Positions 46,401 to 55,075 of a DNA stretch of 64,000 bases are shown piece after piece. Positions within the stretch are counted from its first letter, which is position 1. Every line of letters begins with the position of its first letter. Both the position numbers and the translations under genes were made by a program. This stretch comes from Catellatospora coxensis (GTDB lineage Bacteria; Actinomycetota; Actinomycetes; Mycobacteriales; Micromonosporaceae), in contig NZ_BONI01000001.1 in the NCBI RefSeq assembly GCF_016862635.1, positions 265,333 to 329,332 of the forward strand, in the 5' to 3' direction. Below the pieces are notes generated by a model that had not been told where the DNA came from, did no database searches, and saw nothing but the letters and a program-made list of their open reading frames with translations.

Positions 46401-48321
46401 CGCCGACGCCGACCTCGTCGCCGCCGAGCGGGCGCTGGCCGACGCGCTCGCCCGCTCGGGCGGCACCCTCGACGGGCTGCTGCGCCGGGCGGCGGCGAGC
46501 GCACCGCACCGCATCGCCGTGCAGACCGGCTCGCGGGCGATGACGTACGCGGAGCTGGACGCGGCCGCCGACGGGTTCGCCGCCAAGCTCAGCGCGCTGC
46601 TCCCGCGGGACGCGACGCCGCCGCGGCCAGGACTGCCCGGCCCGGTCGTCGGCGTGGCCGGGGCGCTGCACCCGGCGTTCGCGGTGGCCTACTACGGCAC
46701 GATCCGGGCGGGCCACGTGTGCGCCGTGATCAACCCGCTGCAGGGCGAGGAGGAGCTGGCGTACGCGCTGGAGTCGGCCGGGGTGCAGGTGCTCGTCGGC
46801 GTCGCCGACATGGCAGACAAGCTGCAGCGCATCCGGCTCGACCTGCCGCGCCTGGCGCACGTGTTCTACCTGGACCGTCCGGGCGAGCACTGCGTGCCGG
46901 CCGCGGGCGCCCCGGCGGGCCGGGCGGCCCGGTTCGAGTCGCCGGTCGACGACCCGGACCAGGTGGCGGTGCTGCAGTTCACCAGCGGCACCACCGGGCG
47001 GCCCAAGGCGGTGCTGCTCACCCACCGCAACCTGGTCTACAACGCGGCCCAGGTGGCGGCGGTGCACGGGCTCGGGCCGGACACGGTCACGCTCAACCAC
47101 CTGCCGACGTACCACCCGATGCACCTGAACTCGGCGGTGAGCGCGGCGTCCACCCAGGTGCTGTGCCCGGACGCCGACCCGACGGCCGCCGTCGCGACGG
47201 CGGCCCGCAGCGGCGCGACGCACTTCTACAGCCTGCCGGTGCGGCTGGCCCGGATGGCGGCCGATCCACGGCTGCCCACCTGGCACATGCCGGGGGTGCG
47301 GGCCATCCTCTCCGGAGGGTCCGCGCTGGCCCCGGCCGCCGCGGCCCGGCTCTGCGCCGGGCTGGGGGTCCCGGTCATCCAGGGGTACGGCCTGGCCGAG
47401 ACCTCGCCACTGACCCACTGCGACCGGATCGACCGGCCGTCGGCGGGTTCGGTGGGGCGGCCGGTGCTCGGCACCGAGTGCCGGGTCGTCGACCTGGACA
47501 CCCGGCAGCCGCTGCCCACCGGCACCCCGGGCGAGGTGCAGTTGCGCGGGCCGCAGTTGATGGCGGGTTACCTGACCCCGGACGGGGTGCAGCGCCCGTA
47601 CGACGCCGAGGGCTGGTTCGACACCGGCGACGTGGGACGGCTCGACGACGACGGCACGCTGTTCCTCGTCGACCGGCTCAAGGACGTCTTCAAGTGCGAC
47701 AACTGGCTGGTCTCACCCGTGGAGCTGGAGCGGGTGATCATGCGCCATCCGGCGGTGACCGACTGCATGGTCGTCGACATGCCGCACGAGTACCGCGGCG
47801 CGGTCGCGTACGCCCTGGTCGTCACCGACGACGAAGAGGTCGGCGCGGACGAGATCGTCGCGTTCGTGAACGGCGGCCTGCCCGAATACCAGCACCTGCA
47901 CGGCATCGAGCTGGTGCGGGAGATCCCGCGCTCGCCCAACGGCAAGGCCCGCCGCCGGGACGTGCGCACCCGAGTACACGAGCGGCAGGGCGCCGCCCAC
48001 ACCCGAAGGAGCGACCACATGGTCACGTTCATCAACAAGATCACCGTCAACGGCGACGTCGCCCGGTTCGAGCAGGCGCTGGAAGAGATCTCGGCGTACA
48101 TGAGCGCGCAGCCGGGCTTCATCGGCCGCCAGTTCTACCGCTCGCGCCGCCAGCCCGAGGTCTTCATCGAGACCGTGCAGTGGGCCGACGCCGCCGCGCA
48201 CGCCAAGGCCGTGCAGACCCCGGGCTTCCGGGAGCAGGTCATGAAACTCGCCGGGCTGGCCGTCCCGGAGCACGACCTGTACGACGCGGTCGACGAGCAC
48301 GCCCCGCTCGCCACCCGCTGA
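46390..48321 (+). CDS. Acyl-CoA ligase fused in frame to an ABM monooxygenase
   Basis: 643 residues. Residues about 20-535 are an ANL-superfamily ligase: FTSGTTGRPKAVLLTHRN, GYGLAETSPLTH, WFDTGDVGRLDDDG, and the catalytic Lys in RSPNGKARRRD. Residues 544-643 are a complete ABM-type cofactor-free monooxygenase beginning MVTFINKITVNGD. The joint has no stop, yet GAAGGAG sits 7 bases before the internal ATG 48019, so the monooxygenase can also be made alone. The ligase may activate a starter or release acid, and the ABM may oxidise an anthrone-type ring to a quinone. Both roles are inferred. Confidence 0.88.
   Translation: MPSSADADLVAAERALADALARSGGTLDGLLRRAAASAPHRIAVQTGSRAMTYAELDAAADGFAAKLSALLPRDATPPRPGLPGPVVGVAGALHPAFAVAYYGTIRAGHVCAVINPLQGEEELAYALESAGVQVLVGVADMADKLQRIRLDLPRLAHVFYLDRPGEHCVPAAGAPAGRAARFESPVDDPDQVAVLQFTSGTTGRPKAVLLTHRNLVYNAAQVAAVHGLGPDTVTLNHLPTYHPMHLNSAVSAASTQVLCPDADPTAAVATAARSGATHFYSLPVRLARMAADPRLPTWHMPGVRAILSGGSALAPAAAARLCAGLGVPVIQGYGLAETSPLTHCDRIDRPSAGSVGRPVLGTECRVVDLDTRQPLPTGTPGEVQLRGPQLMAGYLTPDGVQRPYDAEGWFDTGDVGRLDDDGTLFLVDRLKDVFKCDNWLVSPVELERVIMRHPAVTDCMVVDMPHEYRGAVAYALVVTDDEEVGADEIVAFVNGGLPEYQHLHGIELVREIPRSPNGKARRRDVRTRVHERQGAAHTRRSDHMVTFINKITVNGDVARFEQALEEISAYMSAQPGFIGRQFYRSRRQPEVFIETVQWADAAAHAKAVQTPGFREQVMKLAGLAVPEHDLYDAVDEHAPLATR
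48005..48021 (+). promoter_or_regulatory. Internal ribosome binding site and start of the ABM domain
   Basis: GAAGGAG (48005-48011), seven bases, then ATG 48019. It is a better start signal than those of several real genes nearby and marks the exact first residue of the ABM family. It suggests two former genes joined by loss of a stop, or a deliberate dual product. Confidence 0.6.
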
Positions 48322-48357
48322 GCCCTGTGCCCATGCCGAAACGGAAGGGAGCGCGTC

Positions 48358-48618
48358 ATGAACGACTTCACCATCGAGGACGTGCGGCGCATCCTGCGCG
48401 ATGTCGCAGGGGCGGACGAGAGAGTGGACCTGGACGGGGACATCGCCGACACCAGCTTCGCCGACCTGGGGTATGACTCCCTGGCGCTGCTGGAGACCAC
48501 GGCCTGCCTGCAGCGCGACCTCAACATCCGCCTGCCCGACGACGCCGTGCTGGCGGTGAGCACGCCCGGACAGCTGATCGACCTGGTCAGCTCCACCCGG
48601 ACCGGGGCTCTGTCATGA
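48358..48618 (+). CDS. Type II PKS acyl carrier protein
   Basis: 86 residues. The phosphopantetheine site is Ser41 in [10 protein letters not shown], within the usual four-helix ACP pattern ([13 protein letters not shown], then [19 protein letters not shown]). GGAAGGGAGCG precedes the ATG. The stop overlaps the carboxylase gene as ATGA. Confidence 0.96.
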   Translation: MNDFTIEDVRRILRDVAGADERVDLDGDIADTSFADLGYDSLALLETTACLQRDLNIRLPDDAVLAVSTPGQLIDLVSSTRTGALS

Positions 48619-50354
48619 GCGAAATGACGGCCGGACCGGGCGAGCTGCCCGGTCCGGCCGGGCCGGAAGCGTCCTGGGTGTCGTGCAAGCGCTGCCAGGC
48701 CGTCGTGTACGGCAAGCGGCTGGCCCGCAGCAACGGCATCTGCCCCCAGTGCGGGCACTGCCGCCCGCTGGGCGCCTGGGACCGGCTGGCCCTGCTGGCC
48801 GATCCCGGTTCGGTCGAGCCGCTGGACCTGGCCGCCGACGCCGCCGACCCGCTGCGTTTCGTCGACGACAAGCCGTACCCGCAGCGCATCGCCGAGGCGC
48901 GGCAGTCGACGGGGCTGGTCGAGGCGGTGGTGTGCTGCCGGCTGCGGATGGCCGGCACCCCGGCGATCGCCGCGGTGATGGACTTCCGCTTCATGGGCGG
49001 CAGCCTGTCCGGCGCGGTCGGCGAGCTGATCACCTGCGCGGCGGAGACCGCGCTGGCCCAGCGGCTGCCGCTGCTGCTGGTCACCGCGTCCGGTGGGGTG
49101 CGCATGCAGGAGGGCGTCATCGGCCTGATGCAGATGGCCAAGACCGCGCAGGCGCTGCACCAGCTCGACGAGGCGGGGCTGCCCACGGTCTGCCTGGTCA
49201 CCGACCCGACCTACGGCGGCGTGGCCGCCTCGTTCGCGATGCTCGGCGACGTCGTGGTCGCCGAACCCGGCGCGCGGCTGGGCTTCGCCGGGCCCCGGGT
49301 CATCGCCCAGACCATCAAGCAGGAGCTGCCGGCCGGCTTCCAGACCGCGGAGTTCCTGCTGGACCGCGGCTTCCTGGACCTGATCTGCCCGCGCCCGGCG
49401 CTGCGCCACCGCATCGGCCGGCTGCTGGCCATCGGCACCCGCCGGGACGCGGTGCCGCCCGCCCCGGTCGAGGGCGGCGCGTACACCGTGGTCCGCGATC
49501 CGGGGCTGCTACCCGAGCGGCGGGCCTGGGAGGCGGTGCGCCGGGCGCGCAACGTGGCCCGCCCGACCACCTCGGACTACCTCAGCATGATCCTCGACGA
49601 CTTCGAGGAGCTGCACGGCGACCGGGCGGGCGGCGACTGCCCGGCGATCATCGGCGGGGTCGGCCGGCTCGGCGGAACACCATTGGTCGTGATCGGCCAC
49701 GAGAAGGGCCACACGACCCGCGAGCTGGACCGCCGCAACTACGGCATGCCGGGGCCGGCGGGCTACCGCAAGGCCGCCCGGCTGCTGCGGCTGGCCGCCA
49801 AGTGGGGCCTGCCCGTGCTCACGCTGGTGGACACGCCCGGGGCGTACCCGGGAGTGGACGCCGAGGAGCAGGGCCAGGCCACCGCCATCGCGGAGAACCT
49901 GCGCCTGATGGGCTCGCTGCCCGTCCCGGTGGTAACCGTGATCACCGGCGAGGGGTGCAGCGGCGGCGCGCTCGGCATCGCCGTCGCGGACCGCGTGCTG
50001 ATCATGGAGAACGCGGTCTACACCGTCATCAGCCCCGAGGGCTGCGCGGCGATCCTGTGGCGCGACGCCGCCGCGGCGCCCACCGCCGCCCAGGCGCTGC
50101 GCGTGGACGCCCGCTCCCTGCTCGAACTCGGCGTGGTGGAAGCGGTGATCCCGGAACCGCCGGGCGGCGCGGAAGCCGACCACGCCGCCGCGGCCGCCGC
50201 GCTGCGCGCCGCCGTCCATGCCGAGCTGGCCGACCTCGCGGGGCTCGACCAGAGCCGCCTTGTCGCGCAGCGGCGGGCCCGCTTCCGCCGGTTCGGCAGC
50301 TCGCGCCGGCCCGACGAGGCCGTACTGATCCCGACCGAAGGAGGTTCGTGGTGA
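48615..50354 (+). CDS. Fused acetyl-CoA carboxylase carboxyltransferase (AccD-AccA)
   Basis: 579 residues. The beta half has a zinc ribbon ([17 protein letters not shown]) and crotonase-fold core ([35 protein letters not shown]). The alpha half starts around residue 315 ([20 protein letters not shown]) and has [20 protein letters not shown] and [15 protein letters not shown]. It transfers carboxyl from biotin to acetyl-CoA, giving malonyl-CoA for the PKS. Such fused subunits occur in several type II PKS clusters. It overlaps ACP and AccB by four bases each. Confidence 0.94.
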   Translation: MSEMTAGPGELPGPAGPEASWVSCKRCQAVVYGKRLARSNGICPQCGHCRPLGAWDRLALLADPGSVEPLDLAADAADPLRFVDDKPYPQRIAEARQSTGLVEAVVCCRLRMAGTPAIAAVMDFRFMGGSLSGAVGELITCAAETALAQRLPLLLVTASGGVRMQEGVIGLMQMAKTAQALHQLDEAGLPTVCLVTDPTYGGVAASFAMLGDVVVAEPGARLGFAGPRVIAQTIKQELPAGFQTAEFLLDRGFLDLICPRPALRHRIGRLLAIGTRRDAVPPAPVEGGAYTVVRDPGLLPERRAWEAVRRARNVARPTTSDYLSMILDDFEELHGDRAGGDCPAIIGGVGRLGGTPLVVIGHEKGHTTRELDRRNYGMPGPAGYRKAARLLRLAAKWGLPVLTLVDTPGAYPGVDAEEQGQATAIAENLRLMGSLPVPVVTVITGEGCSGGALGIAVADRVLIMENAVYTVISPEGCAAILWRDAAAAPTAAQALRVDARSLLELGVVEAVIPEPPGGAEADHAAAAAALRAAVHAELADLAGLDQSRLVAQRRARFRRFGSSRRPDEAVLIPTEGGSW

Positions 50355-50968
50355 CCGGTCTGCTCGATCCACACCTGCGCGTGCCACCCGTTCCGGTGGA
50401 CACCGCGGACGCATGCCCCCTGCACGGCCCGCTGCCCGACTCGGGCCGCACCGTCGCCGACGACCTCGACGACGTACGCCGCAGCGCCCAGCAGCTGCTG
50501 TCCGGCGTGGACCGCCAGCCCAGCGCGCTGCGCATCCGGGCCGGCGACGTGCTCGTCGAGCTGGAATGGGCCGGCGAGCCCGCGCCGCCCGCCGAGACGG
50601 CACCGGTCACCGCGGTCGTCCAGGCCGTCGCCGGGACCGCCAACGGCACCCCGGCCGGGGCAGCCGCCGCGGCGGCGGTGGGCCACGTGCCCGCTCCCGC
50701 GGCTCCCGCCGGCGACGGCTTCGTCGACGTCTGCGCCGGCACCGTGGGCACGTTCTACCGGGCCGCGGAGCCGGGCACGGCCCCGTTCGTCACCGAGGGC
50801 GACCAGGTCCGGCGGGGCCAGCAGGTGGCGATCATCGAGGTGATGAAGCTGATGATCCCGGTCGAGGCGGAACGCGACGGGAAGATCGTCGCCGTGCACG
50901 TCCCGGACGGCACCTCGGTGGAGTACGGCGACCGGCTGCTCACCATCGCCCCGGCGACCGGGCACTAG
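50351..50968 (+). CDS. Biotin carboxyl carrier protein (AccB)
   Basis: 205 residues from GTG 50351 (GGAGG upstream; GTGA overlap with the preceding stop). An N-terminal helical region ([18 protein letters not shown]) and an Ala/Pro-rich linker lead to the biotinyl domain with biotin-accepting Lys166 in [13 protein letters not shown]. It carries carboxybiotin between AccC and the fused carboxyltransferase. Confidence 0.94.
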   Translation: MTGLLDPHLRVPPVPVDTADACPLHGPLPDSGRTVADDLDDVRRSAQQLLSGVDRQPSALRIRAGDVLVELEWAGEPAPPAETAPVTAVVQAVAGTANGTPAGAAAAAAVGHVPAPAAPAGDGFVDVCAGTVGTFYRAAEPGTAPFVTEGDQVRRGQQVAIIEVMKLMIPVEAERDGKIVAVHVPDGTSVEYGDRLLTIAPATGH

Positions 50969-50977
50969 GGGGCGGCC

Positions 50978-52363
50978 GTGTTCACCACCGTGCTCATCGC
51001 GAACCGGGGCGAGATCGCCCTGCGCGTCGCCCGTACCTGCCGTGAGCTGGGGCTGCGCGTGGTCGCCGTCTACTCCACCGAGGACCGCGACGCCGCGGTG
51101 GTGGACCTCGCGGACGAGGCCGTCTGCATCGGACCCGGCCCGGCGCGCTCCAGCTACCTGAACATGTCCGCGATCCTGGAGGCCGCCCGGCGCACCGGCG
51201 CGGACGCGGTCCACCCCGGATACGGCTTCCTGTCCGAGGTGCCCGACTTCGCGGAGGCCTGCGAGGCGTACGGCATCACCTTCGTGGGCCCGCCCGCGGC
51301 GGTGATCGAGCGGCTGGGCGACAAGGCCGCCGCCCGCGCCACGATGGCCGCCGCGGGCCTGCCCATGCTGCCCGGCAGCGACGGGCCCGTGCAGTGCCCG
51401 GATCTCGCGGTCAACGTGGCCGCCGGGATCGGCTACCCGGTCATCGTCAAGGCGGTGGCCGGGGGCGGCGGGCGCGGCATGCAGGTCGTGCACGAACCGG
51501 CCGACCTGGTCCGGCAGTTCCGGGAGGTCAAGTCGGCGGCGCAGTCGCTGTTCGGCGACGACCGGCTCTACCTGGAGCGCTACCTGCCCACCGCGCGCCA
51601 CGTCGAGGTGCAGATCCTCTGCGACCAGTACGGCGACGGCGTGTACCTGGGCCTGCGCGACTGCTCGGCGCAGCGGCGGCGGCAGAAGATCATCGAGGAG
51701 ACGCCCGCCCCGGGCCTGCCCGCCGACCTGGCCCGGCAGATGGGCGAGGCGGCCCTGCGCGGGGCGCTGGCCACCGGCTACGTCGGGGCGGGCACCTTCG
51801 AGTTCCTCGTCGACCACGACGGCGGCTTCCACTTCATGGAGGTCAACTGCCGGATCCAGGTCGAGCACCCGGTCACCGAGCTGACCCACGGCGTCGACCT
51901 GGTCCGCGAGCAGCTGCTGATCGCGGCGGGGGAGCGGCTGAGCCTGCGCCAGGAGGACCTGGTCCCGCGCGGCGCGGCGATGGAGTGCCGGATCAACGCC
52001 GAGGACCCGGCCCGCGACTTCGTGCCCGCACCCGGGCGGCTGGTCGAGCTGACGCTGCCCGGGGGCCCGTTCGTGCGCGTCGACACCGACGCCTACCAGG
52101 GCGGCCGGGTGTCCCCGGCGTACGACCCGCTGCTGGCCAAGCTCGTGGTGTGGGCGCCGGACCGGCCGCAGGCGCTGCTGCGCATGCGGCGGGCGCTGGG
52201 CGAGTTCCACGCCGCCGGGCCGGGCCTTTCCACCAACCGCGACTTCCTGCTCGCGGTGCTCGACCATCCGCAGTTCATCGAGGGAACGCACGACACCTCG
52301 CTGGTCGCCGGCATCAACCTGACCGGTGCGCGAGGTCTGACCGAGGAGGCATCCATTGGCTGA
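50978..52363 (+). CDS. Biotin carboxylase (AccC)
   Basis: 461 residues with ATP-grasp fold. VLIANRGEIALRVARTCREL at the N-terminus, ADAVHPGYGFLSE, VIVKAVAGGGGRGMQVV (glycine-rich ATP loop), MEVNCRIQVEHPVTELTHGVDLVR, and AMECRINAEDP. It is complete and completes a dedicated acetyl-CoA carboxylase within the PKS operon. The stop overlaps the TTG start of the next gene. Confidence 0.96.
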   Translation: MFTTVLIANRGEIALRVARTCRELGLRVVAVYSTEDRDAAVVDLADEAVCIGPGPARSSYLNMSAILEAARRTGADAVHPGYGFLSEVPDFAEACEAYGITFVGPPAAVIERLGDKAAARATMAAAGLPMLPGSDGPVQCPDLAVNVAAGIGYPVIVKAVAGGGGRGMQVVHEPADLVRQFREVKSAAQSLFGDDRLYLERYLPTARHVEVQILCDQYGDGVYLGLRDCSAQRRRQKIIEETPAPGLPADLARQMGEAALRGALATGYVGAGTFEFLVDHDGGFHFMEVNCRIQVEHPVTELTHGVDLVREQLLIAAGERLSLRQEDLVPRGAAMECRINAEDPARDFVPAPGRLVELTLPGGPFVRVDTDAYQGGRVSPAYDPLLAKLVVWAPDRPQALLRMRRALGEFHAAGPGLSTNRDFLLAVLDHPQFIEGTHDTSLVAGINLTGARGLTEEASIG

Positions 52364-53618
52364 CAGGGACAGCGACGTCCTCACCGATGTCTGCGTGATC
52401 GGCGGCGGACCGGCCGGGCTGGCGCTCGCGCTGCTGCTGGCGCGGTCCGGCGTCGACGTCACGGTGGTGGAGAAGTCGTCCAGTTTCGACCGGGCCTATC
52501 GCGGGGAGATCCTGCAGCCCGGCGGGCTGGCGGTGCTGGCCGAACTCGGGGTGCTGGCCGCGGCCCGCAACCGGGGCAGCCACGTGCACGACCGCTTCCA
52601 GCTGGTCAACAAGGGCAAGGCGGTGCTCGGGGTGGACTACCGGGACCTGCCGGGGCCGTACAACTACATGCTCAGCGTGCCCCAGCAGTACATCCTGGAG
52701 GAGCTGCTGGCGGCCTGCCGCCGGGAGCCGACGTTCCGCTACCTCGCCGGGACCCGGATCACCGACCTGGTCCGCGACGACGGCGCGGTGCGCGGCGCGG
52801 TCGTCTCCGGCCCGCGCGGGCACCGCACCGTCCGGTCCCGCTGCGTCGTCGGCGCGGACGGGCGCTACTCCAAGACGCGGCAGCTGTCCGGGATCCCGTA
52901 TGACCGCCGCGACGTGTTCACCTTCGACCTGCTGTGGTTCAAGCTGCCCGCGGCCGGCGAGGCGGTGCGCGACGTGACCATCCGCGGCGGCGGCGGCCGG
53001 ATGCTGCTCAGCTACAGCAGCTACCCGGAGGGCATCCAGCTCGGCTGGGCGCTGCCGCACGGCGGCTACCGGCAGTTCGCCGCGCGGCCGTTCACCGAGT
53101 TCCGCGACCAGCTGTGCCAGGCCGTGCCGGAGTACGCCGGGCGGGTGTACGAGAAGGTGCGCGGCCTGACCGACCTCAGCCTGCTCGACGTGTTCGCGGG
53201 CACCGCCCGGGAATGGGCGCGCGACGGGCTGCTGCTCATCGGCGACGCCGCGCACACGCACAGCCCGCTCGGCGCGCAGGGCCTCAACCTGGCCCTGCAG
53301 GACGCGGTGCTGGCCCACCCGGCGCTGGTCGCCGCGCTGCGCAAACCGGGACCCGTGGAGGCGGCGGCGCTGGCGGGTTACACCACCGCCCGGGGCGCCG
53401 ACATCCGCAAGGTGCTCAAGTTCCAGCACCTGCAGGCCAAGGGGATGCTCGGCAGCCGCAGCCGGGCGCTGGAGGTGGGCCGGCAGGCGGTGGCCTCGAT
53501 CGTGCACCGCACCCCGATCGGCCACAGGCTCACCCGGATGGTCGCCTTCGGCAACCCGCGCTGCCGGGTGCGCACCGACCTGTACGCCACCGCCACCGGC
53601 CCCGCCACACCGAACTGA
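52356..53618 (+). CDS. FAD-dependent aromatic monooxygenase
   Basis: 420 residues from TTG 52356 (GAGGAGG upstream, 8-base overlap with AccC). PHBH-fold flavoprotein: VIGGGPAGLALALLLARSG for the ADP part of FAD, CVVGADGRYSKTRQLSG in the middle, and LLIGDAAHTHSPLGAQGLNL near the C-terminus. It probably hydroxylates the aromatic polyketide. Confidence 0.92.
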   Translation: MADRDSDVLTDVCVIGGGPAGLALALLLARSGVDVTVVEKSSSFDRAYRGEILQPGGLAVLAELGVLAAARNRGSHVHDRFQLVNKGKAVLGVDYRDLPGPYNYMLSVPQQYILEELLAACRREPTFRYLAGTRITDLVRDDGAVRGAVVSGPRGHRTVRSRCVVGADGRYSKTRQLSGIPYDRRDVFTFDLLWFKLPAAGEAVRDVTIRGGGGRMLLSYSSYPEGIQLGWALPHGGYRQFAARPFTEFRDQLCQAVPEYAGRVYEKVRGLTDLSLLDVFAGTAREWARDGLLLIGDAAHTHSPLGAQGLNLALQDAVLAHPALVAALRKPGPVEAAALAGYTTARGADIRKVLKFQHLQAKGMLGSRSRALEVGRQAVASIVHRTPIGHRLTRMVAFGNPRCRVRTDLYATATGPATPN

Positions 53619-53656
53619 CCTTCTCCGATCCGTCCGTTCCAGCAAGGAGTCTGCTC

Positions 53657-54424
53657 ATGCCCATCATCGACCTGTCCACGGCCGTGGACGCCGCGGCCTG
53701 GGAACCCGAGCCGGTCATCCACGACGTCATGACGCCCGCGCAGGGCGCGGTGCACATGGCCGAGGAGATGGCGCTGCACTTCGGCGTCGACTTCGACCCG
53801 TCCGTGCTGCCCGACGGCGAGCTGCTGTCGGTGGACACGCTCAAGCTCACCACGCACACCGGCACGCACATCGACGCGCCGTCCCACTACGGCAGCAAGG
53901 CCAGCTACGGCGTGCCCCGGCACATCGACGAGATGCCGCTGGACTGGTTCCACCGCCCCGCGGTCTGCCTGGACCTGCGCTCGGCGACCGGCCCGACCGT
54001 CGACGCCGACTTCCTCGACAAGGAACTGGCCCGCATCGGCTACCAGCCCCAGCCGCTGGACATCGTGCTGCTGCACACGGGCGCGTCGGCCTGGGCCGGC
54101 ACCCCGCGCTACTTCACCGAGTTCACCGGCCTGGACGGCAGTGCCACGAACTTCCTGCTGGACAAGGGCATCCGGGTCATCGGCACGGACGCGTTCAGCC
54201 TGGACGCCCCGTTCGGCGCGATGCTCAAGCGCTTCAACGAGACCGGCGACCGCAGCGTGCTGTGGCCGGCCCACTTCACCGGCCGCGACCGCGAGTTCTG
54301 CCAGATCGAGCGGCTGGCCAACCTGGACGCGCTGCCCCAGCCGTACGGCTTCACCGTCTCCTGCCTGCCCATCAAGATCAAGGGCGCCGGCGCCGGCTGG
54401 ACCCGCGCCGTGGCCATCCTCTGA
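53657..54424 (+). CDS. Cyclase-family (kynurenine formamidase-like) protein
   Basis: 255 residues from ATG 53657 (AAGGAG upstream). PF04199-type protein with the metal-binding motif HTGTHIDAPSH and GTDAFSLDAPFG further on. Members in type II PKS clusters are usually annotated as putative polyketide cyclases, while others are arylformamidases. In this cluster a role in ring closure or tailoring is likely. Confidence 0.88.
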   Translation: MPIIDLSTAVDAAAWEPEPVIHDVMTPAQGAVHMAEEMALHFGVDFDPSVLPDGELLSVDTLKLTTHTGTHIDAPSHYGSKASYGVPRHIDEMPLDWFHRPAVCLDLRSATGPTVDADFLDKELARIGYQPQPLDIVLLHTGASAWAGTPRYFTEFTGLDGSATNFLLDKGIRVIGTDAFSLDAPFGAMLKRFNETGDRSVLWPAHFTGRDREFCQIERLANLDALPQPYGFTVSCLPIKIKGAGAGWTRAVAIL

Positions 54425-54463
54425 CCCGCCGACCTTTCCCGACCAACCCGAAGGAGCCCGACC

Positions 54464-54925
54464 ATGGCGATCACCGCCCTTCCCGAGATCACCGACACCT
54501 CCGCGCTGTACCTCTCCGTCCAGCAGTTCTACGCCCGCCACATGCACCTGCTCGACTCCGGCCGAGCCCGCGAGTGGGCCGACACCTTCGCTCCCGACGG
54601 CACCTTCACCGCCCCCGGCCTAGACGCCCCCGTCCGCGGCCGAGAAGCCCTGGCCACCGCCGTCGAGCAGACCCATGCCCGGCTGGCCGCCGACGGCGAG
54701 ACCCACCGCCACTGGCACGGCATGGTCTGGGTGACCCCGGCCCCCGACGGCACCGCCCACGTGAAGTGCTACGGCATGGTCATCGCGGTCGCCGCCGACG
54801 GCACCCCCCGCCTGCACCGCCACTGCCTGTGCGAGGACGTCCTGGTCCCCGCGCCGGCGGAACCCGAGGGCTGGCTGGTCCAGTCCCGCCAGGTCACCCC
54901 CGACGCGGCCCAGGCCACTCACTGA
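54464..54925 (+). CDS. SnoaL-like (NTF2-fold) protein
   Basis: 153 residues from ATG 54464 (GAAGGAG upstream). Cone-shaped NTF2-like fold of the SnoaL_4/hydroxylating-dioxygenase-beta type: QQFYARHMHLLDSGRAREWA, DTFAPDGTFTAPG, RHWHGMVWV. It may be a late cyclase, hydroxylase partner or isomerase. Last gene of the plus-strand PKS operon, followed by a family C hairpin. Confidence 0.82.
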   Translation: MAITALPEITDTSALYLSVQQFYARHMHLLDSGRAREWADTFAPDGTFTAPGLDAPVRGREALATAVEQTHARLAADGETHRHWHGMVWVTPAPDGTAHVKCYGMVIAVAADGTPRLHRHCLCEDVLVPAPAEPEGWLVQSRQVTPDAAQATH

Positions 54926-54957
54926 CGCCCGCGCCCCGTGCCCCGTGCCCGCGAATA

Positions 54958-55016
54958 GACGTTGGCCTATCACATCGACTGGAGCTCGGTCGAATTCGAT
55001 GTGATAGGCCAACGTC
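54958..55016. terminator. Perfect 21-bp hairpin ending the PKS operon (family C, copy 2)
   Basis: Arms 54958-54978 and 54996-55016 are perfect complements over 21 bases with a 17-base loop, the same dimensions as the copy at 26362-26420. The outer 16 pairs are identical. The inner five are ATCGA here and GGCGA there, each with its exact complement. The unpaired flanks AATA and GATG show that the two copies are in opposite orientation. It separates convergent genes. Confidence 0.75.
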
Positions 55017-55075
55017 GATGAGAAGCGTGACCGGGGCCGCGCCGCGTGCGGCAGGCCCCGGTCGGGTGGTGCGGG

